Assembly: GCA_016715945.1 (NCBI GenBank)
Contig: JADJXJ010000003.1
Span: forward strand, 62,001 to 126,000
Length of the DNA: 64,000 nucleotides
Source: Bacteroidota bacterium
GTDB taxonomy: Bacteria > Bacteroidota > Bacteroidia > Bacteroidales > F082
Direction of reading: 5' to 3'
Shown here: in pieces, positions 1 through 8,012 of the stretch
How positions within the stretch are numbered: the stretch's first letter is position 1
Layout: each line of letters begins with the position of its first letter
Program-made: the position numbers and the translations under genes
Notes under the pieces: generated by a model
Told to the model about the DNA's origin: nothing
The model's input: the letters and a program-made list of their open reading frames with translations, nothing else
Databases searched by the model: none

Positions 1-422
1 CAGCGCGCCTTGGTGCGGTCGAACAGACGGAGCTTGCGGTCGGGATACCATCCGCTGTGCTTCACCCATTTCCCCAGGTAGCTGGTGAGGCGGTTCATGG
101 TATAGCCATCCGCCGGAAAACCCTGCTGTTTTTCGCGCATGATTGCGTCATAGAGTGCGGGCGAAAGGGCTTCATCGGCATCCAGTGCCAGCACCATATC
201 GTGTGTGCACCGGCTCAGGGCATAATTCTTCTGCTCGATATATCCCTCAAATGCATGCAGTTCGAACCGCACACCGGCCTCATGGCAAATTTGTGCCGTG
301 GCGTCGGTCGAAAAAGAGTCAATCACCACCACCTCGTCGGCCAGTCCTTTCACCGATGCCAGGCAGCGTGCAATGTTTTTTTCCTCGTTCCAGGTGATGA
401 CGGCCACCGACAACAAACGCAT
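1..422 (-). CDS. Glycosyltransferase family 2, partial (3' end outside window)
   Basis: This gene runs off the left edge; only the first 140 or so residues are visible, reading leftwards from ATG at 422. The protein begins MRLLSVAVITWNEEKNI and continues with VVVIDSFSTDAT and a DAD motif (LALDADEAL), the nucleotide-sugar and metal-binding signature of a GT-A glycosyltransferase. A later segment (GYTMNRLTSYLGKW, then a HSGWYP motif) resembles the WaaE/KdtX-like subgroup that decorates lipopolysaccharide core or lipid A. It would transfer a sugar from a nucleotide sugar on the cytoplasmic face of the inner membrane. The family call is secure from the motifs; the acceptor is inference. No convincing promoter is seen upstream. 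Confidence 0.85.
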   Translation of the reverse strand, partial: MRLLSVAVITWNEEKNIARCLASVKGLADEVVVIDSFSTDATAQICHEAGVRFELHAFEGYIEQKNYALSRCTHDMVLALDADEALSPALYDAIMREKQQGFPADGYTMNRLTSYLGKWVKHSGWYPDRKLRLFDRTKAR

Positions 423-578
423 AGTTGAGGTTTTGGGAGGCCAAAGTTGGGAAAAATTGCGCATCACAGATACCCTTGGCTGATGCTCAGGCTGTTTTGT
501 GATGGAAAAAGCGCTGCCACATGGCATGGCATCCCATTTTTTGTAATATTGCACTAACATTAAACCAACCAAGCTGTT

Positions 579-1034
579 ATGCCAGCACTGCAGCCTACAG
601 CCGGCTATTTACCACTCAACCTGATGGAGTTGATTCCGTGGGTGATTGTCGGGTTGCTCCTTTTCATCGCACTGATGCTGTTTTTCTTTCTTGTCGTGCA
701 CAGGCGCAACAACCTGCGTCGTTTTGCCGAGCTTGAGGAGAAAATGTTGTTTTTTCATCCTGCCGGCCTGCCTGATAAGCCCGAAAGCATGGATATGGCG
801 TATGTATTGGCCGAACTCGAGCGGATCAAAGCCCAGCTTGCCGAGCTCAGGGCCATGCAAACCAGCCCGAAAGCTGATGAGGTCACAATGGAGAAGATAG
901 AGATCTTTAAAAAAGGTATCCATCAGCACCTCAACGAGTTGTATGAGCGCATCAAGCTCAACGAAATCAACACCAACCGGATGCTGCATTACCTCGAAGA
1001 CCTGCGCGAAAGCATCAGCCAGGCCGGGGAATAG
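579..1034 (+). CDS. Small membrane-anchored coiled-coil protein, unknown function
   Basis: A 151-residue protein. Residues about 20-42 form one hydrophobic transmembrane helix (IPWVIVGLLLFIALMLFFF), followed by basic residues (HRRNN) that should stay in the cytoplasm. The rest is charged and mostly helical, with heptad-like Leu/Ile spacing (LAELERIKAQLAELRAM and HQHLNELYERIKLNEINTNR), so a coiled coil is likely. A second start at 624 (MELIPW) would fit the helix better than the first ATG. I do not recognise the family. The 3' end and downstream flank occur a second time at 2017-2141, so this gene has been partly duplicated. It could be a scaffold or regulator; no function is assigned. Confidence 0.65.
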   Translation: MPALQPTAGYLPLNLMELIPWVIVGLLLFIALMLFFFLVVHRRNNLRRFAELEEKMLFFHPAGLPDKPESMDMAYVLAELERIKAQLAELRAMQTSPKADEVTMEKIEIFKKGIHQHLNELYERIKLNEINTNRMLHYLEDLRESISQAGE

Positions 1035-1115
1035 CCTTAATAAGGATGGAAAGAGCTGATAAAGAAAAAGGGCCGAATAATGTCAGGGTTCTGGGTACTG
1101 GGATCTGGGTTCAGG

Positions 1116-1154
1116 GATTCAAAGATTCCTGATTCAAAGATTCAAAGATTCAAG
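1116..1154. repeat. Short tandem repeat, GATTCAAA units
   Basis: Five consecutive units of 7-8 bases: GATTCAAA, GATTCCT, GATTCAAA, GATTCAAA, GATTCAAG. It lies in the non-coding stretch after the small membrane gene. Nearby (about 1187-1257 and again 1712-1751) are runs rich in the word GTTGTC. I see no coding potential in these runs. Confidence 0.8.
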
Positions 1155-1355
1155 GGGTTGCGGGAAGCGAGTTACGGGTGACGGGAGGTTGTCTTGGTTA
1201 TTGGAGTTGTCGTAGTTGTTGGTGGTTGTCGTGGTTGTCATTGTTGTCCTTGTTCGTTAAAAGCTACTGTTTTCCATTAGTTTGAAGGAGGCAATTTATA
1301 TGCAGCGCTTCCCATGCATGCAAGTTTGTTCCTTCAAAGCATAGATTTTTTATTT

Positions 1356-1381
1356 CCTACTTTGTCTTGATACAAAGTAGG
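1356..1381. repeat. Perfect 10-bp hairpin at the left end of the repeat mosaic
   Basis: CCTACTTTGT (1356-1365) and ACAAAGTAGG (1372-1381) are perfect inverted repeats around the six-base loop CTTGAT. No T-run follows, so it is not an ordinary terminator. Similar hairpins followed by a short GC-rich module are common between genes in Bacteroidota (from memory, not searched). Confidence 0.75.
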
Positions 1382-1389
1382 CAAAGATC

Positions 1390-1543
1390 AAGCCCGGGCG
1401 AAGGCTCCCCGCCCTTTCCAAAAACTTGAAATCCAGTGGGGCGGGCGGCAGGCTTGCCGCGATGGCCACGCTGTCGCGTGTCCAGCCCCACGGATTTCTA
1501 CGTTTTTGGAAATTCCCGCCTCACCGTCCCCGCGCCCGGGCCT
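1390..1543. repeat. Long imperfect palindrome, GC-rich
   Basis: Nested inverted repeats share one centre. The outer pair is AAGCCCGGGCG (1390-1400) against CGCCCGGGCCT (1533-1543). The middle pair is a 25-base arm at 1418-1442 against 1485-1509, with shared blocks CCAAAAAC, GAAATCC and GTGGGGC. The inner pair is GCGGCA (1445-1450) against TGCCGC (1455-1460). The segment could extrude as a cruciform or fold as a long RNA hairpin. A minus-strand open frame across it looks like a by-product of composition. Confidence 0.7.
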
Positions 1544-1644
1544 TCCTCCCCGCCAGTAAGCTGTTTGATGTGAAGTGTAGGTGGTGGTAAACCTCATAAA
1601 ACATAAACTCATTGCTTACAAATGATTTGATTAATGTGCCTAAA

Positions 1645-1882
1645 CAGAATTACTTGACACTTTCACCGGGTAGGGCGGGGAGGAAGGGCGAACGGCGGGA
1701 AGGGCGGAGGAGGGTTGTCATTGTTGTCGATGGTTGTCGTTGTTGTCATGGCTCAGTTCGGCTTGCCAGTTTCGTGCGATTTGAAATCATTCCGAACTTA
1801 ATTCCTTTTGAAATGATAGATTGCAATTAAAGCGCTCAAGCAGAAACACTTGAAACTTTCACCGGGCTGGGCGGGGAGGTAG
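1645..1882. repeat. Pair of 42-bp direct repeats
   Basis: Copies at 1645-1686 and 1841-1882 differ at about 6 of 42 positions; the shared core is ACTTTCACCGGG followed by GGGCGGGGAGG. The word GGCGGGGAGGAAGG of the first copy (1675-1688) also occurs inverted at 1541-1554, inside the flank of the palindrome. Together these suggest repeated ends of a mobile or recombining module. No transposase is present. Confidence 0.7.
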
Positions 1883-1925
1883 CTTCGTTCGCCCAAGGCT
1901 CCACCTGAGGCGGACAAGCTTTTTG

Positions 1926-1949
1926 GTTCTTTTGGGCCAGCAAAAGAAC
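1926..1949. repeat. Perfect 9-bp hairpin at the right end of the repeat mosaic
   Basis: GTTCTTTTG (1926-1934) and CAAAAGAAC (1941-1949) are perfect inverted repeats around GGCCAG, followed by an A-rich run. It lies about 70 bases before the truncated copy of the small membrane gene and may mark the other end of the inserted mosaic. Confidence 0.7.
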
Positions 1950-2016
1950 AAGAAAAAAAGGCGTTGGTTTAGAGTTGCGAACAGCTTCAGCGAACATTGG
2001 GAATCGCACGGAATAA

Positions 2017-2141
2017 GCGCATCAAACTCAACGATATCAACACCAACCGCATGCTGCATTACCTCGAAGACCTGCGCGAAAGCATCAGCCAGGCCGGGAA
2101 ATTGCATTGACATGGATACTATGAGCTTAAAAAGAAAAAGG
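2017..2141 (+). pseudogene. Truncated second copy of the 3' end of the small coiled-coil gene
   Basis: Bases 2017-2141 match 946-1070. The coding part (947-1033 against 2017-2103) differs at only a few positions; the block GCATGCTGCATTACCTCGAA is essentially unchanged. Similarity continues past the stop codon through AAAGAAAAAGGG. The 5' two thirds of the gene are absent and are replaced by the repeat mosaic, so this cannot encode the full protein. Divergence is low, so the duplication looks recent or is kept alike by recombination. Confidence 0.8.
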
Positions 2142-2163
2142 GGCTGCTAACCGCAGCCCCTTT
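2137..2163. terminator. Strong intrinsic terminator, bidirectional
   Basis: GGGGCTGC (2140-2147) and GCAGCCCC (2153-2160) pair around a five-base loop. On the minus strand the stem is followed by TTTTTCTTTTT, so it ends the tRNA-Asn transcript. On the plus strand a short T-run also follows. Confidence 0.85.
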
Positions 2164-2171
2164 CATTTTCG

Positions 2172-2245
2172 CTCCCCCTGCTGGACTTGAACCAGCGACC
2201 CTCTGATTAACAGTCAGATGCTCTGACCAACTGAGCTAAGGAGGA
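2172..2245 (-). tRNA. tRNA-Asn (GTT anticodon)
   Basis: Read on the minus strand it folds as a full cloverleaf of 74 nt. The acceptor stem is TCCTCCT with AGGGGGA (one G-T wobble). The anticodon arm is TCTGA, loop CTGTTAA, TCAGA, giving anticodon GTT. The T arm is GCTGG, loop TTCAAGT, CCAGC. The discriminator base is G, as expected for tRNA-Asn. The CCA end is not encoded. A consensus promoter lies just upstream and a strong terminator just downstream, so it is a stand-alone unit. Confidence 0.95.
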
Positions 2246-2267
2246 GTGTTTCTCAGATTTGAGGCTG

Positions 2268-2298
2268 CAAAATTATAGCTTTTTACAAAATGAGCAAT
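2268..2298 (-). promoter_or_regulatory. Promoter of tRNA-Asn (Bacteroidota type)
   Basis: On the minus strand ATTG (2298-2295) and TAATTTTG (2275-2268) are separated by 19 bases, close to the Bacteroidota consensus TTTG-N19-TAnnTTTG. The -7 box lies 22 bases before the mature tRNA 5' end. Confidence 0.75.
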
Positions 2299-2397
2299 AG
2301 TTTTTTTCAAAAATTCTCGCAGGTATCTCATCTCTGCGCTGGTCCATTGGCTAACTTTGCGGGAGCAGCATTGCAGCACGCTAAAATTTCAGTGCAT

Positions 2398-2700
2398 ATG
2401 GCCCTCATCTCCTTTTCCTCACAACTCGACACAGACGAATTCGAGAAAATGACAGCCGGTCTGTCGCCCATCGACGAGTTTGCCATTCCCGACGAACTCA
2501 TTGAAGCCGGCTTCACCGTGCAACAAAGCATTGAGCTTTCGGCAAGCGACGGACGCAAATGGTTTTGCACGGCTTACGTCAGGCATGAGCACCGGGTGGT
2601 GATGGCCCACGTCACCGAGTCGGCAGACTCAGATGTGCTTTCGGGCGAGGTGTATGTGTTTGCCAATGCCGACTGGGAGGGGCTGACTGCCCACTGGTAA
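2398..2700 (+). CDS. Small hypothetical protein
   Basis: About 100 residues from the ATG at 2398 (MALISFSSQLDTDEF). An upstream in-frame ATG at 2290 is less likely because it sits inside the promoter of the divergent tRNA gene. The protein is acidic, with no signal peptide or membrane helix; it has a central segment DGRKWFCTAYVRHEHRVVMA and ends near YVFANADWEGLTAHW. I do not recognise the family. It ends about 20 bases before the promoter of the surface-protein cluster. It could be a real small cytoplasmic protein or an over-predicted frame. Confidence 0.45.
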   Translation: MALISFSSQLDTDEFEKMTAGLSPIDEFAIPDELIEAGFTVQQSIELSASDGRKWFCTAYVRHEHRVVMAHVTESADSDVLSGEVYVFANADWEGLTAHW

Positions 2701-2719
2701 GCCCGAAAGATCATTTGGA

Positions 2720-2750
2720 TTTGCAGCGCGTTGAAAAAATAATAGTTTTG
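2720..2750 (+). promoter_or_regulatory. Promoter of the surface-protein/PorP cluster
   Basis: TTTG (2720-2723) and TAGTTTTG (2743-2750) are exactly 19 bases apart, a full match to the Bacteroidota consensus. The start codon at 2779 is 28 bases past the box, giving a leader of about 20 bases. Confidence 0.8.
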
Positions 2751-2778
2751 CAAAACTTACCCGGCCACAGCTGCATCC

Positions 2779-5541
2779 ATGAATACCGATAAACTGCTCC
2801 GGCTTTGTCTTACCTTTATTTTCCTTTGCCTGAAAGGAAGCATAATTGCGCAGCAGCCTAGTCAGATCAGCGATTTTACGATCACCATCACATTCGCCCA
2901 GCCCATCACCGATACGCCATCGGTAATCAAGGCGCCTTTGAAATATAACAAAGACTTTGCCCTCATTTTGCAGATGGACGATGGCAATCCTGCCATCCAC
3001 GATCTGGTCATGCCTTATTTCAAGGGGCAGCAGGGCAATCCCGGATTGTTCTACACCGAGGGCATACCCCAAAACATCCAGCCTTTCAAGATGGATGCAG
3101 TTCATTTTTCGTTCAATGGGCTGGGTGCCGACATCCACAACTACGTTCCCGGTTTTCTGCATTGGGACAATATTATCAATTTGTGGGCCGGCGAGTTTGG
3201 CATAGTCAACCACGGACTTACCGACCCCCCAAGCCCCGACCATGAGCTTGAGGTGCGCCGCAACGCCAGCTACACCAAGCGTAAGACCCTCAGCGGCACC
3301 ATTCCCGACGGCTACGACATGAATGTATATGTGCTGCCCAACAATGTGGAGGCACAACTGCCCATCGCCAGGCAGCACAACCTGGCGGTGTATCACGACA
3401 ACATCAACTCTTTGCCCAACCCGCTTGTGGTCGAAAACCTCCCGGAGATACAGGGCATACAGATTTCGCGCTGGAGCATCACCAACAACCTCTTCAATCA
3501 GGTGCAAACCATTGCCAGCCAGGCAGGTCCGGGCAATCACCTCATTGCCACCTTTTACAATCATGGATTCGGCAATGTGGACATCACTTTCGACCAGTTC
3601 AAGACGCAGATGAACCAGATTGCAGCGGCCTACGGCCGCAACGGTTCCGACCGCATCTGGTCGGCCTCGTCGAGCGAGGTGTTCGAGTACCTCAGGCTCA
3701 GGGAGCTCATCACGGTCAACACCAACATCAACGACAATGTGCTCACCCTCACATTCACAGGCAACAACATCCCCGGCAATTTCCGTTATTACGCCCTGAC
3801 CATTGTGGTAGAGGGCGCCTCGAACATCGTGGATATGCAGGTGGTGCAGCCCGATGGGTTGTCGAGCTATTTCTTCAACCAGAACAAAGCACAGCTGAAC
3901 CTGAAGTGGAATGGCCGGGTGATCCCCGATGCCGGCGAACGCGCCTCGGCTGCGGTGCTGGCTGCCGAACAGCAAACCACCCATGCCAATGCCCTGGTGG
4001 CCATGGACTATGTGCAGATGCTGCCCGACGGACAACTTAAAGAAACCCTGCGCGACCGACTTTGTGCCTTGCCGGGCAATATCCCTTATGAGCTCGGATT
4101 TTGCCGCCCGCCGGAATTCTTAGGTCCCGACACCGCAGTATGTGTGGGCGACACCTTGCGTTTTACCGCGCCTGAAGCACTCAGTTACCTTTGGAGCAAC
4201 GGACATACCGGACGCACACTCACCTGGGTGGTGGAGGAAAACACCACGATCTGGGCCAGAGTAACTTACCCGAATAACTACGTCATCAGCGATACCGTTC
4301 ATATAACGGCGCTGCCCCGGCCCAATGTGCTTATAGAGCCCGCACAGGTATCCATCAATCCCGGCGACCCCACCACACTAACTGCTTCGGGTGCAGCCAC
4401 CTACCTCTGGTCAACCGGCCAGACCACACCCTCAATCACCGTGAGTCCGCGCAAAACAACAAGCTATTGGGTGGAAGGCACGGCCCAGAATGGTTGCAGC
4501 TCACTTGCCGAAGCCCTGGTCGAAGTGGTGTTTACCACCATTGTGGACTTTCTGTTCGAGCCGGTTTGCCTGGGCGACACCAGCCTGCTTATTGCCCAGA
4601 TTCAGACCAACGACAGCATTGTGTCGTTGCAGTGGGACCTCAATGGCGACGGGGTATTTGGCGATGCAGTGAACGATACCGTGCGCATCAGGTTTGCCAC
4701 CATTGGCGAAAAAAACGTCGGATTGCAGGTAAACACCGCAAGCCAGGCCGTTATCACCAAATACAACCAGGTGATTGTGGCCGACAAACCCCAGGTGCGT
4801 TTTTCCACGAGCGGGCAGTGTGTGGGATTGCCTGTGACATTTACCGATCAATCCACGGTCAGCATAGGTACCATCGCCCAGCGGGTATGGAGCACCGGCG
4901 ACGGCAATGCGTTTGGCAATGCGGAATTCAACTATCAATATTTGGAGACAGGCAACTACCTGGTGACCCTGGAGGTGAGTTCTTCCTACGGTTGTACCGA
5001 CACCCTTTCCCGTTTGCTGACCATACATCCGCTGCCGGAATTCAGCCTTCGGCTTTCGGACGGAACCATCGTGGCGCCAGACTCGGAAACTCCCATCAAG
5101 CCGGGAGAGCAGCTGATATTCAGTGTGGAAGGTGTGCGCGACAGCCTCATCTGGCAGGGCACGGTGCGTACCCCCACGTATGCGGTGACTGCAGCTGGAA
5201 ATTATTACGTGGATGTGTACCGCGGAGGATGTGTGGTGCGCAGGCAGTTTGCGGTGAAGCAACTGGGCGGCACAGCGCCTTCCGATGGCATGATGAACCT
5301 CTTTACGCCCAATGGCGATGGATATAACGATGTGTGGGTGATCCACAACTACGAAGCATTGCGACCGGTGCGGGTGGCCGTGTACACCCGGACAGGCGCC
5401 CTGGTCTTCCAACGCAATAACTACCAGAACGACTGGAATGGTTACTACAACGGTAACCCGCTTCCTGAAGGCACATATTACTACATTATCGAAGGCCGCG
5501 ATGGCGTGGTCATCAAAGGACCTTTAACCATCATCAGGTGA
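2779..5541 (+). CDS. Secreted deacetylase-like / Ig-PKD protein with T9SS type B sorting domain
   Basis: A 920-residue exported protein. Residues 1-26 are a signal peptide ending IIAQQ. Residues about 40-440 look like a NodB/CE4 polysaccharide-deacetylase-like domain: FALILQMDDGNP carries an Asp-Asp pair and GIVNHGLT a His, though the usual second metal-binding His is not obvious. Residues about 450-830 are Ig/PKD-like beta-sandwich domains (YLWSNGHTGRTLTW, YLWSTGQTTPSITVSP, VWSTGDGNAFGN). The last 80 residues (LFTPNGDGYNDVW to GPLTIIR) are the gliding-motility/type B C-terminal domain that directs T9SS export. A PorP-like partner follows after 1 bp. The two halves are homologous to the separate genes at 6621 and 8374. 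Substrate is unknown; deacetylase activity is inference. Confidence 0.8.
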   Translation: MNTDKLLRLCLTFIFLCLKGSIIAQQPSQISDFTITITFAQPITDTPSVIKAPLKYNKDFALILQMDDGNPAIHDLVMPYFKGQQGNPGLFYTEGIPQNIQPFKMDAVHFSFNGLGADIHNYVPGFLHWDNIINLWAGEFGIVNHGLTDPPSPDHELEVRRNASYTKRKTLSGTIPDGYDMNVYVLPNNVEAQLPIARQHNLAVYHDNINSLPNPLVVENLPEIQGIQISRWSITNNLFNQVQTIASQAGPGNHLIATFYNHGFGNVDITFDQFKTQMNQIAAAYGRNGSDRIWSASSSEVFEYLRLRELITVNTNINDNVLTLTFTGNNIPGNFRYYALTIVVEGASNIVDMQVVQPDGLSSYFFNQNKAQLNLKWNGRVIPDAGERASAAVLAAEQQTTHANALVAMDYVQMLPDGQLKETLRDRLCALPGNIPYELGFCRPPEFLGPDTAVCVGDTLRFTAPEALSYLWSNGHTGRTLTWVVEENTTIWARVTYPNNYVISDTVHITALPRPNVLIEPAQVSINPGDPTTLTASGAATYLWSTGQTTPSITVSPRKTTSYWVEGTAQNGCSSLAEALVEVVFTTIVDFLFEPVCLGDTSLLIAQIQTNDSIVSLQWDLNGDGVFGDAVNDTVRIRFATIGEKNVGLQVNTASQAVITKYNQVIVADKPQVRFSTSGQCVGLPVTFTDQSTVSIGTIAQRVWSTGDGNAFGNAEFNYQYLETGNYLVTLEVSSSYGCTDTLSRLLTIHPLPEFSLRLSDGTIVAPDSETPIKPGEQLIFSVEGVRDSLIWQGTVRTPTYAVTAAGNYYVDVYRGGCVVRRQFAVKQLGGTAPSDGMMNLFTPNGDGYNDVWVIHNYEALRPVRVAVYTRTGALVFQRNNYQNDWNGYYNGNPLPEGTYYYIIEGRDGVVIKGPLTIIR

Positions 5542-5542
5542 T

Positions 5543-6643
5543 ATGAAGCGAATTGTTGGATTTCTGGCTGGCATACTTTTGCTCTCGGCTTCCGCAAGGG
5601 CGCAGCAACAACCCCTTGGCTCTCATTACCTGGTGAACCTCTATTCGCTCAACCCTGTTTTTGCCGGGCAAACCTACGACAGGTCTTTCTTTATGAACTA
5701 CCGGCGCGACTGGGTAGGCATTCCGGGTAGTCCGACCACCATTCAGATCAACGGCCACCGGAAGTTGGTGGAGGGGCTGCACCTTGGCGGCTCGCTGCTG
5801 GGCGATCAGGCCGATATTTTTTACCGCCTCCGGGCAGGCCTTAGCCTGACCTACCGCCTGCAAACCGGCGATGGGCAATACCTGAGTGTTGGCCTGGGCG
5901 GCAACATGTTCCAGAGCCTCATCCGCATCGACCGTGCCAATGTGGATCTGCAAGACCCCGTGCTCCGCGACCTCGACCGGCTGCTCAACACCAGCTTCAA
6001 TGTTTCGTTCGGACTGAGCTGGAGCTACGATAACTTTTTCGTTGGCGCAGGCTCGCCCCTGGTATTGCGCACGCGCGAAGCCTATTACACTGGCGTAGAA
6101 GGCCTGTTTGCCTACGAGCGCGCATGGGATGTATTTACCGGCCATCGCTTTGATATTGACGGATATTGGGAGTTCAGCCCCATGCTGCTTTACCGAAAAA
6201 CCATCAACCAGCCGTCCACCTTCGACTTTTCAACCATGTTCAGCTACGACCAACGGCTGTGGCTGGGGGCGCTCTACCGCACCACAGGCCTGTTTGGGTT
6301 GAGTGTGGGTGGCCGTGTGTTCGACCGCACCGTGTTTCACTACACCTACGAGGCCGGCATCGGCGGCATCAACCTGGGTTCGGGCGGAAGCCACGAAATC
6401 AGCATCGGGTTTACATCACTTGCTGCTCCGGACAATACAGGCTTCAAAAAAAACAACCGCCACGATGCCTACCAAAGGCGTCCTGCCCGTCAAACGGACA
6501 GGCAAACCGGCAATCAACAGTCCGTCAGAAATCAAAGCCGCCAGAACGTTCGCAAAAACAGGTCGAACAACCATGGCAACATAAGGATCAAACCATACCA
6601 GACGCCCCTGCAGCCCCGCTATGCGCCATACGAAAAGTTTTGA
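5543..6643 (+). CDS. PorP/SprF family T9SS-associated outer-membrane protein
   Basis: A 366-residue protein with a signal peptide (MKRIVGFLAGILLLSASARAQ) and the PorP/SprF opening pattern: HYLVNLYSLNPVFAGQTYDRSFFMNYRRDW. Repeated amphipathic strands follow (YLSVGLGGNMFQS, IGGINLGSGGSHEISIGF), as in the beta-barrel of this family. Such proteins are normally encoded next to type B T9SS cargo and help retain it on the surface; here the type B protein is immediately upstream. The last 60 residues after the barrel form an unusual Arg/Asn/Gln-rich basic tail (RRPARQTDRQTGNQQ). The second PorP at 9891 also has a basic tail. It ends inside the next gene, a 23-base overlap. Confidence 0.88.
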   Translation: MKRIVGFLAGILLLSASARAQQQPLGSHYLVNLYSLNPVFAGQTYDRSFFMNYRRDWVGIPGSPTTIQINGHRKLVEGLHLGGSLLGDQADIFYRLRAGLSLTYRLQTGDGQYLSVGLGGNMFQSLIRIDRANVDLQDPVLRDLDRLLNTSFNVSFGLSWSYDNFFVGAGSPLVLRTREAYYTGVEGLFAYERAWDVFTGHRFDIDGYWEFSPMLLYRKTINQPSTFDFSTMFSYDQRLWLGALYRTTGLFGLSVGGRVFDRTVFHYTYEAGIGGINLGSGGSHEISIGFTSLAAPDNTGFKKNNRHDAYQRRPARQTDRQTGNQQSVRNQSRQNVRKNRSNNHGNIRIKPYQTPLQPRYAPYEKF

Positions 6644-8012
6644 TTTCTTCACTTTCCAGTGTTTTTTCCTGCCACGTCTATGTCTGATCATCCTCACCTG
6701 GATGCTGATGCCTTCGTGCTCCAATGCACAGCAGTCCGGCAATAGTCCTGGAATACACCAGATACGTATCCGCCTCGACGGCAGGCCGGAAAAAGTCGGC
6801 GTGCAAAAAACTCCTTTGCGCTACAACAAGCGTTTTGCCATGAGTTTTCACACCGACGACGGTTTTGCCGATGTGTATCATATTGGATTTAAATTTTTTA
6901 CGGGCAAAGATGGAAGCCCTTTTCCGGGTTTGTTTTTCACCGATGGTTGCGGAAACGAGCTTCCTTTCAGGCTGAGTGCGGCACTCTTTTCGTTCAGTGC
7001 ATGGAATAACGAAGATATGCATCAGTTGCAAAACAACTACAACACGGTGAGCTGGGATCAACTTGCCAGCATGTACCGCCATGGCTGCGGCATCTACAAC
7101 CACGGTTTCACCTCGGATGCGCCAACAACCCCCGAAGAAATCAGCTACTCCATACGACGCAACGAGAGCTACATCCGCCGAAGCCTCGCAACTGAGGATG
7201 TCAGGACCAGAATACTGGTAAATCCCAATGGTTTGCAGGAGTTTAGTCCGGTGGCTTTTCGCCTGGGCTATCGCTATGCATTCCGGATGGGCGCCTGGAC
7301 CATCATCCCCGAAACCGGCATAAACGTGAATGCCTTTCAGGCCTGGGACAAACCCCTGGAGCTTAACAGGGTGCTGGCCGAAACCGTTGATGTAAAACAA
7401 CTTGCCGACAATCTGGCCCGAAAAAGTGTACATGGAGCCAACTACTGGATGCCCGTGTTTACCCACCGCATTATCGAAGACTATCCGCTGGATGATTTTT
7501 ACAACGACTGGAGCTACATTGCCAAAACGTATGGCAAACAGGGCAGCGACGACATCTGGATGGCTTCGGAAGAGGAGATACTCAACTATCTTTTGGTTCG
7601 CCAGCGCGTGGAAATCACCCATGAGGTGCAAGGTAATATGCTGATTATAAGTTTGCAGGGTGATCTTCCGCCCGACCTGAGGTTTTATCCGCTCAGCCTT
7701 CTGGTCGAAACGCCGGGGGTAACAATCGCAGGCGTGGAGACAGTCGGAGCGGGACAGCTTGCACATAGTTTGCCCGGAAAGTCGGATATGCTCATCAACC
7801 TGAGCTGGGAAGGCAACAAAGAACCTTCGATTGGACAACGGGCTGTGTTGGAAGTGGAAAGGGTCGAAAAGACGCGCTCCCCCTACGATGCGCTCGTGGC
7901 CATGGACTATGTGCTTGCCCTGCCCGATGGAAAAATGAAAGACAAGCTGCGCAAACGACTTTGTGCAATTGAAGGACCGGTATTCGAAAAGGGTTTTTGC
8001 CCCGAAAACTGA
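6621..8012 (+). CDS. Secreted deacetylase-like protein without a sorting domain
   Basis: A 463-residue paralogue of residues 1-440 of the protein at 2779. Matching segments include FAMSFHTDDGFAD (Asp-Asp pair), GIYNHGFTSD (His), a YGKQGSDDIWMASEEE block and the closing ALVAMDYVLALPDGK...LRKRLCA...GFCPEN. It has a hydrophobic N-terminus ending MLMPSCSNAQQ, which could be a signal peptide or a weak lipobox (MPSC). It stops exactly where the longer relative continues into its Ig-like half, so it has no type B sorting domain of its own. It starts inside the preceding PorP gene, so translation is probably coupled. Enzyme activity is inferred from fold-level similarity only. Confidence 0.7.
   Translation: MRHTKSFDFFTFQCFFLPRLCLIILTWMLMPSCSNAQQSGNSPGIHQIRIRLDGRPEKVGVQKTPLRYNKRFAMSFHTDDGFADVYHIGFKFFTGKDGSPFPGLFFTDGCGNELPFRLSAALFSFSAWNNEDMHQLQNNYNTVSWDQLASMYRHGCGIYNHGFTSDAPTTPEEISYSIRRNESYIRRSLATEDVRTRILVNPNGLQEFSPVAFRLGYRYAFRMGAWTIIPETGINVNAFQAWDKPLELNRVLAETVDVKQLADNLARKSVHGANYWMPVFTHRIIEDYPLDDFYNDWSYIAKTYGKQGSDDIWMASEEEILNYLLVRQRVEITHEVQGNMLIISLQGDLPPDLRFYPLSLLVETPGVTIAGVETVGAGQLAHSLPGKSDMLINLSWEGNKEPSIGQRAVLEVERVEKTRSPYDALVAMDYVLALPDGKMKDKLRKRLCAIEGPVFEKGFCPEN

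Noticed and set aside
1388..1612. Possible short gene across the GC-rich palindrome
   Set aside because: It is explained by the palindromic structure and lacks start signals or recognisable features.
2629..4035. Long minus-strand open frame (468 codons) opposite the deacetylase-like gene
   Set aside because: It is antisense to a gene with a signal peptide, known domains and a good promoter. It has no recognisable domain and arises from codon bias on the other strand.
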